DNA of 64,000 nt from Claveliimonas bilis (lineage in GTDB: Bacteria > Bacillota > Clostridia > Lachnospirales > Lachnospiraceae): the NCBI RefSeq assembly GCF_020892095.1, contig NZ_AP024845.1, forward strand, positions 2,542,001 through 2,606,000, read 5' to 3'. The notes beneath the pieces were generated by a model. It saw only the letters and a program-made list of their open reading frames with translations. It ran no database searches and was not told the DNA's origin. Positions 22,531-30,673 of the stretch are shown piece by piece; within the stretch, counting starts at the first letter, position 1, and each line of letters starts with the position of its first letter. The position numbers and the translations under genes are program-made.

Positions 22531-24461
22531 AACGGACAAAGTTATTGAAAACGCAGCCCTGCGAGGCTCCCCGGATCAGCAGCGAGGAGGACGTGATCTG
22601 CGCCAGCCAGATCGTGGAGGCGGACGGAGAGAAGGCCCTGGAGATTTCGCTGTTTTACAAGGGCAAGCTCAGAGGACGGTATTTTGCGGATGAAGAAAAC
22701 CACAATGCCTGGATAGATGGAAAGTGGTACACATTACGGCTGAAAAACGTGATCCGGGTGTGCATGGATGCATCTCCTTTGAAAAATGACTATTACTACT
22801 GTACGCCCAGCACAAAATGGGCGGCGCGGGAAGACAAGGAAAGGGCATATGATTTTCTGGACACCTACGGCATAGAGGACTATGAGGTAAGGCTGGGAGC
22901 GAGAAAGCGACAGAAAGCGTTTGAGAGAAAGCTGGAGAGAATAGACCAGATGATGGCGGATGTTCCCTGTGTTCCGGAGGATGCGGAGACCTGGATGGAA
23001 AATGAGATATTCCCGGAGAACATATTGTTTTTCAAAAAAGGGGAAAAGCGGATCACATACAGCTGTACCGCCTGCGGAGCTACAAGCTGGCGAAAGAAAG
23101 CCTGGAAGCATGGAGAAAAAACAGTCTGCCCGAAGTGCGGGAGACCAGTGACGGCCAACTGCCGGCAGCAGGAGCGGACCAGGAAAGAGCCGATTATCAT
23201 ATTACAGCAGTATGGCAGCGGGTGGATCGAGCGCCAGTTCCGGGCAATCTGCAGATGGAGCTACGGAGAGAAAAAAGAGATCCAGCTCAACGAGGAGATC
23301 AGGGCGATCATTCCGGAAGGACAGCACTGGGGCAAGGTGTGGTATGGAACCATATACAATGCAGACGAATTTGAGCAGGAGTTCTGGGACAAGAACGGGC
23401 TAAACAAGCGCTTTTTATCCTCATACCTCTATCCGGGAGATCTGCCAGAAACTCTGAAAAGAGGAAACCTGGAACACAGCGGAATGGATCTGCTGGCCGC
23501 CAGGCGGGAGAAATTCAATGTGAACAAGTATATTACGACATTCTACAAGCGGCCATACCTGGAGTATCTGGCCAAAGCGGGACTGACCAGGCTGGCAGCG
23601 GAAATTGTGGATAATTACGGATGGTGGGGAGAGCCGAGTACGATTTTTCAATGTGGAGACACCATGGTGGATGTTCTGCAGATAGACGGAAACCGAGTCA
23701 ACCGCATGAAACAGATCAACGGAGGACTCCATGCGCTGGAGTGGCTGCAATATGAGGAGGACATGGGCGTGAAGATCTCCCAGGAGTCTCTGGAGTACCT
23801 GGAAAAGAAGAAAGTGGGCCTGGACGGATGCAGGCCGATCCTGCAGGAGGTAAAGAGCGTCAACCGGATGGTCAACTACATGAAGAAACAGAAAGGCGAA
23901 GTATCAAAACTGTGCATTACCTGGGCGGACTATCTCCGTATGGCAAAGGCGGAGGGATACGACACCACGGATGATATTGTGAGATTTCCGAGAGATCTGA
24001 AAGCCAGACATAACGAACTGGTAGAGCTGGACAACAAACGAAAAGATGAGAAACGCCTCCAGGAATATAGAGAGCTGGATCAGCAGATCAAAGAAAGGCT
24101 TCCGGAAGCGGCGAGATACTTCTGGGAGGATGAAAAGTATATGATCATTCCGGCTGGAAAATGTGAGGAGCTGATCAACGAAGGACGGACGCTCCACCAT
24201 TGCGTGGGCCGTGATGACCATTACATGAGGAAAATGGCAGCAGGCACCAGCTGGATCCTCTTCCTCCGGAGGAAAGAAGACCTGGAAACACCATACTACA
24301 CGCTGGAGATTGACATGCAGCAGGACCGGATCCTGCAGTATTACTCTGAATTTGACCGCCAGCCGGACAAGCCGATCATCACAAAGGTCCTGGACAAGTT
24401 CCGGAAGGGTATCAGGAGACAGCAGAACCGGATCCGAACGCAGGTGGCGGCGATCGCATAG
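22527..24461 (+). CDS. PcfJ-like protein
   Basis: 644 residues. A zinc knuckle sits near 173-210 (CTACGATSW... CPKCGRP). The C-terminal PcfJ domain has the strong marker RTLHHCVGRDDHYMRKMA, followed by ILFLRRKEDLETPYYTLEID and a Q-x-R-R-x-R tail. PcfJ was named from the pCF10 conjugative plasmid, and homologues are widespread in Clostridia phages; its biochemical role is unknown. Paired here with the PcfK-like protein (4-base overlap). No membrane segment. A DNA-processing role beside the Rep-like gene is inferred from position. Confidence 0.75.
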   Translation: MKRTKLLKTQPCEAPRISSEEDVICASQIVEADGEKALEISLFYKGKLRGRYFADEENHNAWIDGKWYTLRLKNVIRVCMDASPLKNDYYYCTPSTKWAAREDKERAYDFLDTYGIEDYEVRLGARKRQKAFERKLERIDQMMADVPCVPEDAETWMENEIFPENILFFKKGEKRITYSCTACGATSWRKKAWKHGEKTVCPKCGRPVTANCRQQERTRKEPIIILQQYGSGWIERQFRAICRWSYGEKKEIQLNEEIRAIIPEGQHWGKVWYGTIYNADEFEQEFWDKNGLNKRFLSSYLYPGDLPETLKRGNLEHSGMDLLAARREKFNVNKYITTFYKRPYLEYLAKAGLTRLAAEIVDNYGWWGEPSTIFQCGDTMVDVLQIDGNRVNRMKQINGGLHALEWLQYEEDMGVKISQESLEYLEKKKVGLDGCRPILQEVKSVNRMVNYMKKQKGEVSKLCITWADYLRMAKAEGYDTTDDIVRFPRDLKARHNELVELDNKRKDEKRLQEYRELDQQIKERLPEAARYFWEDEKYMIIPAGKCEELINEGRTLHHCVGRDDHYMRKMAAGTSWILFLRRKEDLETPYYTLEIDMQQDRILQYYSEFDRQPDKPIITKVLDKFRKGIRRQQNRIRTQVAAIA

Positions 24462-24470
24462 GAGGCCGAT

Positions 24471-24848
24471 ATGATTGAGGATTATCGGATCAAAATCAGG
24501 GTAGGCAGGTCAGAGGGCACCGGAGTATATGAGATTACAAAGAGAGGAACCAGGAGAGAAAAGTCAAGGTTTGTGGAAAGGTACGAGACTCCGGCGGGAA
24601 CATTCCTGCCGGAGGAATGGAAAAAACGGGCGAAGGCCGCCATTGAAGCGGAGGGAGAACTTGCTCTCCTGGAAAGAGTCAAAGATCACTGCAGAGAGCA
24701 CTGTGCATGGCTGCACACAGAGAGCGATCTGGAAGAGTATGCCATAGATTGCACATGCGGACGGGTATATAGACACTGGAAAGACTTTGAGAACACAGAA
24801 ACAATAATCTGGATGCAAGGAGGCAGAAGATGGAATATGTGCAGATGA
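24471..24848 (+). CDS. early protein, unknown function
   Basis: 125 residues, AGGAGG site before ATG 24471. It has a beta-rich N-terminus (DYRIKIRVGRSEGTGVYEI), a helix rich in E and K, and four cysteines near the end (CREHC, CTC). It overlaps the next gene by 19 bases. No family recognised. Confidence 0.55.
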   Translation: MIEDYRIKIRVGRSEGTGVYEITKRGTRREKSRFVERYETPAGTFLPEEWKKRAKAAIEAEGELALLERVKDHCREHCAWLHTESDLEEYAIDCTCGRVYRHWKDFENTETIIWMQGGRRWNMCR

Positions 24849-26299
24849 CACTCAACGACTGGGTGGAAATGAAAAGGAAACTGAGACAGGAGCTGCTGGG
24901 AGTAAAGCAGAGCTTTGTCCGGATCGGATACGCACTCCGAAAGATAGAGGACCAGAAACTCTATGAGAATGATGGATACAAGAGCATAGCGGAATTTGCC
25001 AAGGAGGAGTATGGCCTGGAACCGTCCACCACTTCCCGGTTCATGAGCATCAACCGGGAATACTCCATTGACGGATATTCCGAACAGCTCCGGCCGGAAT
25101 ATGCGGATCTGGGGCGGAGCCAGCTGGAGGAGATGCTGAAACTGCCGGAAAGTGACCGGCAGATGATCCAGCCGGAGACATCCCGGGAAGATATCCGGGA
25201 GTTAAAGCGGTTCAATAAGGTGGAGCCGGCCGCAGGCGTGGCGGACGATCTGCGCCAGCTGGTGGAGAAATTCTACTACGACAACCCGGAAATCCTCAAT
25301 GGGGTATTCAGCAAGCCGGAATATGAAGAGCAGACCATCAAACACTTTGCGGAGATCGTAAACCCCGGAGGGAACCGGTCCTACAAGAAAGGCCTCTACT
25401 TCCTGATGATGTATGAAAACCGGGTAGTGGTCAAGAAATTTGGAACGGATCCGCAGGATCTGACCTGGTGGGATTTCTGGCAGATCACACGGGATATTTT
25501 CGGGGAGGCGGCAGCAGGCCCGAAAACCTGGCAGAGCTATTTTGGAGGGGACGAGGATGAAGGAACTGAGCAGGGAGGCAAAGAGAGTGATCCGGAAAGC
25601 GGATCAGGCACTGGAGACGGGAGCGATCACATACAGCAGGCACCGGACGATAGTGGAGAACGTCAGGAAGGGCCGGCCGGCCAGTCCTCTGAGTCAGAAG
25701 GAAGTGGAGAGCCAGAGGATGACGGTGGAGCAGATGGAAAAAAGAGCACTGATATTGAGCAGGAAACTGAGAAAGGAGCCGGGAGAGATTATGGAGCAGC
25801 TGATGAGTCAGGAACAGCAGAGACGGAAGATGACACCTCTGGAGAAAAAAGCGGCGAAGGAGATCGTGAAGAGACTGCAGGAGGACAGACCGCTGAACCG
25901 GGAGGAACGGAGAGCCAGGGAGAGGAAATTGCGCCGGCGCAAAAATCCCCGGAAATCCTAGAAAAAGAGGCGCCTGATGAGACCGAAAGAGAGACTGACC
26001 TGGGAGACGAAGATGGAAAAACCGCTGAACCGGAGACAACGGAGGCAGCAGAAGCGGAAACGAAAGAAACAGAACCCGGCTTTGAGGCTATGAACGCACC
26101 GGAGGTCATAGAGAAACCATTCGGAAGCAGAAAGGACTGGCTGGATACTCTCACAGCATATGGAATGGCCGTGGAGATGGCCAAGATGATGAAAGCCATG
26201 CTGACAGAGAACCTGGCCGACATGACGGAGACCTCATTCTGGGAGCGGTGGCTGAATGAGGAGGTGGATGATCATGGCCAGAAGATTGAGGAGGCATAA
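24830..26299 (+). CDS. DUF3102/ParB-like protein with long acidic linker
   Basis: 489 residues. Residues 1-120 (LRQELLGVKQSFVRIGYALR; EEYGLEPSTTSRFMSINREY) resemble DUF3102/ParB-type helix-turn-helix regions. Residues 125-240 are globular (DLTWWDFWQITRDIFGEA). Residues about 243-420 are a low-complexity linker of E, G, S, D, T. The last 65 residues are again ordered (GSRKDWLDTLTAYGMAVEM; FWERWLNEEVDDHG). The linker DNA is read in the +1 frame by a convincing gene (25557-25961) and a second short frame (25977-26093). So either this is real overprinting, or the long frame is open by chance between two separate genes. Confidence 0.6.
   Translation: MEYVQMTLNDWVEMKRKLRQELLGVKQSFVRIGYALRKIEDQKLYENDGYKSIAEFAKEEYGLEPSTTSRFMSINREYSIDGYSEQLRPEYADLGRSQLEEMLKLPESDRQMIQPETSREDIRELKRFNKVEPAAGVADDLRQLVEKFYYDNPEILNGVFSKPEYEEQTIKHFAEIVNPGGNRSYKKGLYFLMMYENRVVVKKFGTDPQDLTWWDFWQITRDIFGEAAAGPKTWQSYFGGDEDEGTEQGGKESDPESGSGTGDGSDHIQQAPDDSGERQEGPAGQSSESEGSGEPEDDGGADGKKSTDIEQETEKGAGRDYGAADESGTAETEDDTSGEKSGEGDREETAGGQTAEPGGTESQGEEIAPAQKSPEILEKEAPDETERETDLGDEDGKTAEPETTEAAEAETKETEPGFEAMNAPEVIEKPFGSRKDWLDTLTAYGMAVEMAKMMKAMLTENLADMTETSFWERWLNEEVDDHGQKIEEA
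25557..25961 (+). CDS. basic helical protein overprinted on the linker
   Basis: 134 residues in the +1 frame of the 489-residue ORF, from ATG 25557 with GGAGGGG-ACGAGG just before it. The composition is far more protein-like than the overlapping linker: MKELSREAKRVIRKADQALE, then long charged helices (KALILSRKLRKEPGEIMEQL-like) and a very basic end (REERRARERKLRRRK). It could bind nucleic acid or be a scaffold. No family recognised. Confidence 0.6.
   Translation: MKELSREAKRVIRKADQALETGAITYSRHRTIVENVRKGRPASPLSQKEVESQRMTVEQMEKRALILSRKLRKEPGEIMEQLMSQEQQRRKMTPLEKKAAKEIVKRLQEDRPLNREERRARERKLRRRKNPRKS
25977..26093 (+). CDS. possible 38-residue basic peptide
   Basis: Same +1 frame, 15 bases after the preceding stop: ATG 25977 to TGA 26091-26093. 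Its EKPLNRRQRRQQKRKRKK stretch echoes the RPLNREERRARERKLRRR end of the previous ORF, as if duplicated. Its TGA overlaps an in-frame ATG (26090) of the 489-residue frame in an ATGA junction. Weak ribosome site. Confidence 0.3.
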   Translation: MRPKERLTWETKMEKPLNRRQRRQQKRKRKKQNPALRL

Positions 26300-26513
26300 G
26301 AAAAGAACGCTCCAGGAAGTCGTGCAGGATGGAAACGTCCTGCACTCTCCGGAGTATTTGACCATGTGCGCCAGAGGAATAAAAGAACATTGCGAAACCA
26401 CGGAATATATGGCCGAGTGTATCTTTGCAAGGACGGGGGTATGTGACGGGAGCTGCACGCTCTGGAAAAACACTCCAAATTTCTGGCCGGAAAGGAGATG
26501 GACGAAAAAATGA
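26274..26513 (+). CDS. small cysteine-containing early protein
   Basis: 79 residues from ATG 26274, with AGGAGG at about 26259; ATG 26256 lies before that site. Five cysteines (including MCARGIKEHC and CDGSC) and a basic N-terminus suggest a zinc-stabilised fold. It overlaps the gene before it by 26 bases and the gene after by 4 (ATGA). No family recognised. Confidence 0.55.
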   Translation: MARRLRRHKKRTLQEVVQDGNVLHSPEYLTMCARGIKEHCETTEYMAECIFARTGVCDGSCTLWKNTPNFWPERRWTKK

Positions 26514-26917
26514 ATACCAGACAGAAAAAGAAGCAGTACAAGAAACGGTATGGCCACAACCCGCCAAGGGGAGCGGATGGGCGCTATTTGTTTCACGTCA
26601 CTTATGGACTGGACCTGGCAGCAGGGCAGGACCATTCCGGAACACTTACTCCGGGGCAGGTGGAGGCGCTGACAAAAATACAGGCACTTACTCCGGAGGA
26701 TGCGGAACGCATAAGAAAATCATTTTGTGAGGCTGCAGCCATAGCAGCGCAGGCACTGGCGGACTTTGCGGCCGCCATCAGCCAGGGATTTTCCAATATG
26801 GCGGATATGCTTAGAGGGCAGATAGAGGAGCAGGAGGAGCCGCCGGTAGTGGTGGCCAGGCACCTGGCAGAAAGGAGAAGGAAATGCAGAAAAGAGTGGA
26901 AAGCGTCAAAGAGATAG
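26510..26917 (+). CDS. early protein, unknown function
   Basis: 135 residues from ATG 26510, in an ATGA junction with the previous stop; the AAAGGAG at 26489 suits this better than the ATG at 26498 that abuts it. Basic N-terminus (NTRQKKKQYKKRYGHNPP), an alanine-rich helix (AAAIAAQALADFAAAI) and a basic end. No family recognised. It overlaps the next gene by 34 bases. Confidence 0.55.
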   Translation: MNTRQKKKQYKKRYGHNPPRGADGRYLFHVTYGLDLAAGQDHSGTLTPGQVEALTKIQALTPEDAERIRKSFCEAAAIAAQALADFAAAISQGFSNMADMLRGQIEEQEEPPVVVARHLAERRRKCRKEWKASKR

Positions 26918-27141
26918 ATTTCTCCGGGCTGAAAGTGCCGTTTATTGCGGTGTACCAGCACCCGGAGGATTTTCCGGAGAAGTACGTGGCCAGGGTCTAT
27001 GAGCTGGACAAGCCAACGGACACGCTTATGATCAAAGACACACTGAAAGAGATTGAGATGGATATCCGGAAAAACACAGGAATGACATTCATTCCCAGAG
27101 GGGTGGAGGATGTGCTCTCTCTGGTGGGAGTATGGATGTAG
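26884..27141 (+). CDS. small early protein, unknown function
   Basis: 85 residues, ATG 26884 with an AGGAGAAGG site inside the preceding gene. Alpha/beta pattern (KVPFIAVYQHPEDFPEKYVA; DTLMIKDTLKEIEMDI). The family is not recognised with certainty; short proteins of this sort recur next to ssb in Clostridia phages. Confidence 0.55.
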   Translation: MQKRVESVKEIDFSGLKVPFIAVYQHPEDFPEKYVARVYELDKPTDTLMIKDTLKEIEMDIRKNTGMTFIPRGVEDVLSLVGVWM

Positions 27142-27154
27142 GAAGGAGCAGAGG

Positions 27155-27265
27155 ATGAAAAGAACAACGGAGCAGGTTAAACAGGCCATGGAGCAGCAGA
27201 CGAAGAAACCGAAGGACCGGCCGGTAAAAAGGCAGAAAGGGATCCGGAAGGGAGAACGCAGATGA
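27155..27265 (+). CDS. 36-residue basic peptide before ssb
   Basis: ATG 27155 follows AGGAGCAGAGG. The peptide (MKRTTEQVKQAMEQQTKKPK... KGERR) is very basic, and its TGA overlaps the ssb start in an ATGA junction, so it may couple ssb translation. No family recognised. Confidence 0.5.
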   Translation: MKRTTEQVKQAMEQQTKKPKDRPVKRQKGIRKGERR

Positions 27266-27678
27266 ATAAAGTGATTTTGGTGGGGAGACTCACAAGGGAT
27301 CCAGAGGTCAGATATTCCCAGGGAAGGGAAGCTCTGGCCATTGGCCGTTATACCATTGCGGTGGATCGGAAATATAAACGGGAGGGAGAGCCTACAGCAG
27401 ATTTTATTCCCTGCGTGATTTTCGGGAAAGCTGCAGAGTTCGCAGAGAAATACTTCCGCCAGGCCATGCGGATCTCCATCTCCGGCCGGATCCAGACCGG
27501 ATCCTACACGAACAGGGATGGCCACAAGGTATATACCACCGAGGTAATAGTGGAGGAGCAGGAGTTCGCAGAGAGCAAGAGAGAAAGCCAGCAGGGGCAG
27601 CAGGCGCCGCCGAAATATGACGGAGACGGGTTCATGAACATTCCGGAGGGCATTGATGAGGAGCTGCCGTTCAATTAA
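27262..27678 (+). CDS. ssb: single-stranded DNA-binding protein
   Basis: 138 residues. The OB fold runs from residue 1 to about 105 (MNKVILVGRLTRDPEVRYSQ; AIGRYTIAVDRKY; FIPCVIFGKAAEFAEKYFRQ; ISGRIQTGSYTNRDGHKVYT). A short Q-rich linker follows and an acidic tip EELPFN, the phage version of the DDDIPF tail that recruits partners. It protects single strands during phage replication, fitting the Rep-like and nuclease genes upstream. The start overlaps the preceding peptide by 4 bases. Confidence 0.95.
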   Translation: MNKVILVGRLTRDPEVRYSQGREALAIGRYTIAVDRKYKREGEPTADFIPCVIFGKAAEFAEKYFRQAMRISISGRIQTGSYTNRDGHKVYTTEVIVEEQEFAESKRESQQGQQAPPKYDGDGFMNIPEGIDEELPFN

Positions 27679-27693
27679 GGGAGGGAAAGTGAG

Positions 27694-28059
27694 ATGACAA
27701 CAAAGATAGGATTTTGTAGGTATTGCAACAACCAGAGGATGGTGGAGGTGCCGGATGACGCCACAGAGGAACTGATCAACCAGGAAGCAACGGCCACATG
27801 TGACTGTTACCGGGCAAAAGCGGAGAGGGAAAAGGAGTATCAGAAAGAGGCGTGTATTGCCAATATAGACGATATGCTGGGAAAGAAGTATCCTGAGATC
27901 GCTTCTCTGCTCAAAGACAGCATTGACGCCATCCAGGCGTCAAAAATTAAGAAAATCACGGTAAACACACATTTCAACCAGACCATCCGGCTCCAGAAAG
28001 CAAAGGACGGGATCAAGGTGGAACTGGAGAGAAAGCTGAAAGAGGAGAGCCTGGCATGA
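27694..28059 (+). CDS. CxxC zinc-ribbon-type early protein
   Basis: 121 residues, GGGAGGG site before ATG 27694. CRYCNNQ and a later CDC form a putative four-cysteine metal site in the first 50 residues. The rest is helical (YQKEACIANIDDML; ERKLKEESLA). No enzyme motif. It overlaps the HNH-like gene by 4 bases. Confidence 0.55.
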   Translation: MTTKIGFCRYCNNQRMVEVPDDATEELINQEATATCDCYRAKAEREKEYQKEACIANIDDMLGKKYPEIASLLKDSIDAIQASKIKKITVNTHFNQTIRLQKAKDGIKVELERKLKEESLA

Positions 28060-28538
28060 AGTATCCGAAACAGAAAAGACGGAAAAAGAGAAAAGAGCAC
28101 AAGCCCAGCATCCTCCACCAAAAGGATGGGACCTGCTATCTGTGCATAAAGCTGAGAAAGGACTACCGGATCCACCCGGTAGTCCATGAGCATCATATTT
28201 TTGGAGGACCGAACCGGCAGATCTCAGAGGCAAAGGGGCTGAAAGTCTATCTTTGCCTGGAACACCATCTCTGGGGGCACCAGGCGGTACATAACAATCA
28301 TGAAATTATGCGCCTCCTGCAGCAGGACGGCCAGAGAGCCTATGAGCGCACGCACTCCAGAGAGGAGTTCATGGCGTTGATCGGGAGGAATTACCTGGAC
28401 ATGGAGCCATTTATTGTGCCGCCGGAAGAGGCAGAAAAAGTTGAGCCAGGGATCACATTCCTGGAGCCGGACTGCCGGGGATGTTTTGGGGCATCAGAAA
28501 ATCAGTGCAAAAAATGTGAGGAGGAGCGGCATGGCTGA
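28056..28538 (+). CDS. HNH-like nuclease domain protein
   Basis: 160 residues. Basic N-terminus; a CYLC zinc pair near 30; HEHHIFGG (about 47-54), the HNH-type metal/catalytic motif; and CLEHHLWGHQAVHNN near 70-84. The C-terminal CRGC and CKKC pairs add a second knuckle. The layout is like phage HNH/NinG-type recombination nucleases. Its target is unknown. It is in an overlapping run with both neighbours. Confidence 0.7.
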   Translation: MKYPKQKRRKKRKEHKPSILHQKDGTCYLCIKLRKDYRIHPVVHEHHIFGGPNRQISEAKGLKVYLCLEHHLWGHQAVHNNHEIMRLLQQDGQRAYERTHSREEFMALIGRNYLDMEPFIVPPEEAEKVEPGITFLEPDCRGCFGASENQCKKCEEERHG

Positions 28539-28638
28539 GAGACTGAGACACTGGCTTTTCCGGTCAAGGAGAAAAGGCTGCCGGCATTGCTGTTTGTGGT
28601 GTGAATACTGGGATATCTGCAGGAGGGAAGAGAAGTGA
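28531..28638 (+). CDS. 35-residue Cys-rich peptide
   Basis: ATG 28531 follows GAGGAGCGGC and overlaps the preceding stop. The peptide has a CRHCCLWCEYWDIC cluster (five Cys), a likely zinc knuckle. It overlaps the next GTG start by 4 bases. No family recognised. Confidence 0.5.
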   Translation: MAERLRHWLFRSRRKGCRHCCLWCEYWDICRREEK

Positions 28639-29060
28639 ACTATCAGGATATAGGGGTATTTACGGTCAGTCTCCTCATCATTATGACGGAGGGCGTATTT
28701 CTGGCCTGCGGAGGATTTGAGACCATAAAAAAGGCCATGCAGGCAGCAGGAGGAGCGATCTGGTGCATGATTTCCTGGCCATGGAGATTATGGAAAAACC
28801 ATAAGAGAGAAAAGTGGCTTGAACGGCAATGGCTGGACTATATAAACCAGCATAAGCTGGAGATTTTAGACAGCTTAATGAAAACGACCAGGAAAGAGAT
28901 GAGTTATAAGCAATTCACTACAAAAGAAGCCGTAGAAGGATTAGCGGAGGCGATGGAAATGATTAGAAAAGCCGGAACTTCCACAGAGGACATCAAAACG
29001 AATGAGGAGGAGAGAACGTGGAGGGAGAATTTCATGAAGCGCTTTATGACAAAAACGTAA
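28635..29060 (+). CDS. membrane-anchored early protein, unknown function
   Basis: 141 residues from GTG 28635 (GGAGGGAAGAG upstream). One or two N-terminal membrane helices (VFTVSLLIIMTEGVFLACGG; GAIWCMISWPW), then a long charged cytosolic helix region. No family recognised. It overlaps the next gene by 43 bases. Confidence 0.5.
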   Translation: MNYQDIGVFTVSLLIIMTEGVFLACGGFETIKKAMQAAGGAIWCMISWPWRLWKNHKREKWLERQWLDYINQHKLEILDSLMKTTRKEMSYKQFTTKEAVEGLAEAMEMIRKAGTSTEDIKTNEEERTWRENFMKRFMTKT

Positions 29061-29281
29061 ACGAGAAAATGCTGTTTACAAATAATGCAAGAAAAATGGC
29101 CGGAGTTCCTATGCGAAGAAAAAAAGACAAGCGAAAGCGGATTTTCACAAGGAATAGGGCAGAGGAAGATCTGGATGCGTTTTACGATTATTGTAACGGG
29201 AAATGGGATGATTATTTTGAAAGGAGAAGCCATGGCAAGTATTTATGTGAAAATGAAAAACGGAACCAAGAAAGAGTTTAA
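29018..29281 (+). CDS. small early protein, unknown function
   Basis: 87 residues from GTG 29018, with GGAGGAGAG upstream. Basic middle (MRRKKDKRKRIFTRNR) and aromatic-acidic region (LDAFYDYCNGKWDDYFERR). No family recognised. It overlaps both neighbours. Confidence 0.5.
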   Translation: MEGEFHEALYDKNVNEKMLFTNNARKMAGVPMRRKKDKRKRIFTRNRAEEDLDAFYDYCNGKWDDYFERRSHGKYLCENEKRNQERV

Positions 29282-29429
29282 GCACGAGGGAAGGGCAGGA
29301 GGAAGCTATACAAAGAGTATCCGATACGAGGGAGCATTTGCGATTATAACTGATGAATGGGGAAGCGAGACAGCCATACCGGTGCAAGACATAGAGGAAA
29401 TTAAGGTAGACAGACCAAGATACTATTAA
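29232..29429 (+). CDS. 65-residue beta-rich protein
   Basis: ATG 29232 is set by AAAGGAG 6 bases upstream; the frame upstream to 29085 is a shadow of the previous gene. The product is mostly strands (ASIYVKMKNGTKKEFKHEG; GAFAIITDEWGSETAI). No family recognised. Confidence 0.55.
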   Translation: MASIYVKMKNGTKKEFKHEGRAGGSYTKSIRYEGAFAIITDEWGSETAIPVQDIEEIKVDRPRYY

Positions 29430-29470
29430 GGCTATGAGACAACAATAAAAAGCAGGGAGGAGAAAAAGGG

Positions 29471-29884
29471 ATGCCGAATGTGCGACCATTGAACAAAAAG
29501 AAATACGGGATAAGCAAGTACGCATTTCAGACGGCTTATTCGTATTGTCTGCAGTACCCAGAATGGAAAGAGGAGCTGGGCAGCAGGACCTCAACAGTAA
29601 AAAGCCCTCAGATCACTGGGATGCCGGGAGCGCACAGCGGCAGTGACGCCACAGCAGCCCTGGCCCAGAGGAGGGTGGAGCTGCAGCAGAAAGTGGACAA
29701 TGTGGAAAACACAGTCAGAGAGGCCATAGGGAAAGAACGGGGCCTTTATCAGTATTTACTGGAATACGTGACCACAGAGGGAGCCACCTTTCACTGGATC
29801 AAACAGAAAGGGATGCCATGCGAGAGGACTTACTTCTACCAGGTACGAAGGTATTTTTATTACCTCATGGCAAGAAAAATATAA
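29471..29884 (+). CDS. phage late-transcription regulator-like protein (RinA/ArpU-type)
   Basis: 137 residues, GGGAGG site. It matches the recurrent phage family that lies at the end of the early operon just before HNH-terminase: NKKKYGISKYAFQTAYSYCL, ITGMPGAHSGSDATAALAQR, then a C-terminal helix-turn-helix-like segment with a conserved basic-aromatic end (RTYFYQVRRYFYYLM). Members resemble RinA/ArpU regulators that switch on the packaging and structural operon. The function here is inferred from position and size. Confidence 0.6.
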   Translation: MPNVRPLNKKKYGISKYAFQTAYSYCLQYPEWKEELGSRTSTVKSPQITGMPGAHSGSDATAALAQRRVELQQKVDNVENTVREAIGKERGLYQYLLEYVTTEGATFHWIKQKGMPCERTYFYQVRRYFYYLMARKI

Positions 29885-29967
29885 GTGCGGTACTCGCAGG
29901 ACAACTTTTGTGATATAGTGATAGCGTCCAAAAGATATGAGACAAAGTTCTCAGACATATCCCTCAC

Positions 29968-29996
29968 AAAGGCTCCGGAGTATCCGGGGCCTTTTG
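29968..29996 (+). terminator. terminator at the early/late boundary
   Basis: AAAGGCTCCGGA-GTA-TCCGGGGCCTTT forms a 12-bp stem with one G-T pair, followed by a short T run. It ends the early operon just before the HNH gene. Confidence 0.75.
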
Positions 29997-30009
29997 CATT
30001 GGAGGAAAT

Positions 30010-30351
30010 ATGACACAGCAGGAAATTGAATATGTGCAGGAGTGCATCAGGACGGATATACACAGCTTCTATGTGTGGGGCAAGTGGAAAGCGGTACGCA
30101 GGAAGGTCCTGCAGATGGATCATGGAGAGTGCCAGAGATGCAAGGCAAAAAAGAAATATACCAAGGCGACCACTGTGCATCATGTAAATTATGTGAAACG
30201 ACATCCGGAGCTGGCTCTGGAAATATGGTATGAGTGGTATGGAGTCAGGAAAAGAAACCTGATCAGCCTGTGCCATGATTGCCATGAGGCGGTGCATGGA
30301 TACAGAAAGCCGGAGGACAAGAAACCTCTGACAGAGGAAAGGTGGGATTGA
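30010..30351 (+). CDS. HNH endonuclease next to terminase
   Basis: 113 residues. Zinc pair CQRC (about residues 37-40), the HNH motif TVHHVNY (about 57-63), then RNLISLCHDCHEAVHGY with the second zinc pair and a final catalytic-site His. Standard small phage HNH. In HK97-like phages such a gene next to the terminase is needed for cos cleavage and head morphogenesis. It starts the late operon here. Confidence 0.9.
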   Translation: MTQQEIEYVQECIRTDIHSFYVWGKWKAVRRKVLQMDHGECQRCKAKKKYTKATTVHHVNYVKRHPELALEIWYEWYGVRKRNLISLCHDCHEAVHGYRKPEDKKPLTEERWD

Positions 30352-30352
30352 T

Positions 30353-30673
30353 ATGAGCAGAGCAGTGTGGACCGACACAGCAGACTACATGATCCTCAGA
30401 TGTGCAGCGTGTGGGATGCCTCACATAGTACACAGGCAGATGATGCGGGATGGAATATCATACAGAGACTGTGGAACGGGACCGCTGATACCGGAAGGGT
30501 ATGCCATCATGATAGACAAAAGGCCGGCGGATATTATTGTGAAAACGCAGGTGGATACATCAGACCTGGACAAGGTGCAGCGCATGGTGGATGAGATACA
30601 GACATCTGTGAATAGCATGATAGAAAAACTGACAGAGACAAAGGAGATCCTGGAACATGAAACAGATCGCTAA
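30353..30673 (+). CDS. late-region small protein, unknown function
   Basis: 106 residues, ATG 30353 one base after the HNH stop. An N-terminal CAACG pair with a later C, and a C-terminal amphipathic helix (VDEIQTSVNSMIEKLTETKE). It overlaps the next gene by 17 bases. No family recognised. Confidence 0.5.
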   Translation: MSRAVWTDTADYMILRCAACGMPHIVHRQMMRDGISYRDCGTGPLIPEGYAIMIDKRPADIIVKTQVDTSDLDKVQRMVDEIQTSVNSMIEKLTETKEILEHETDR

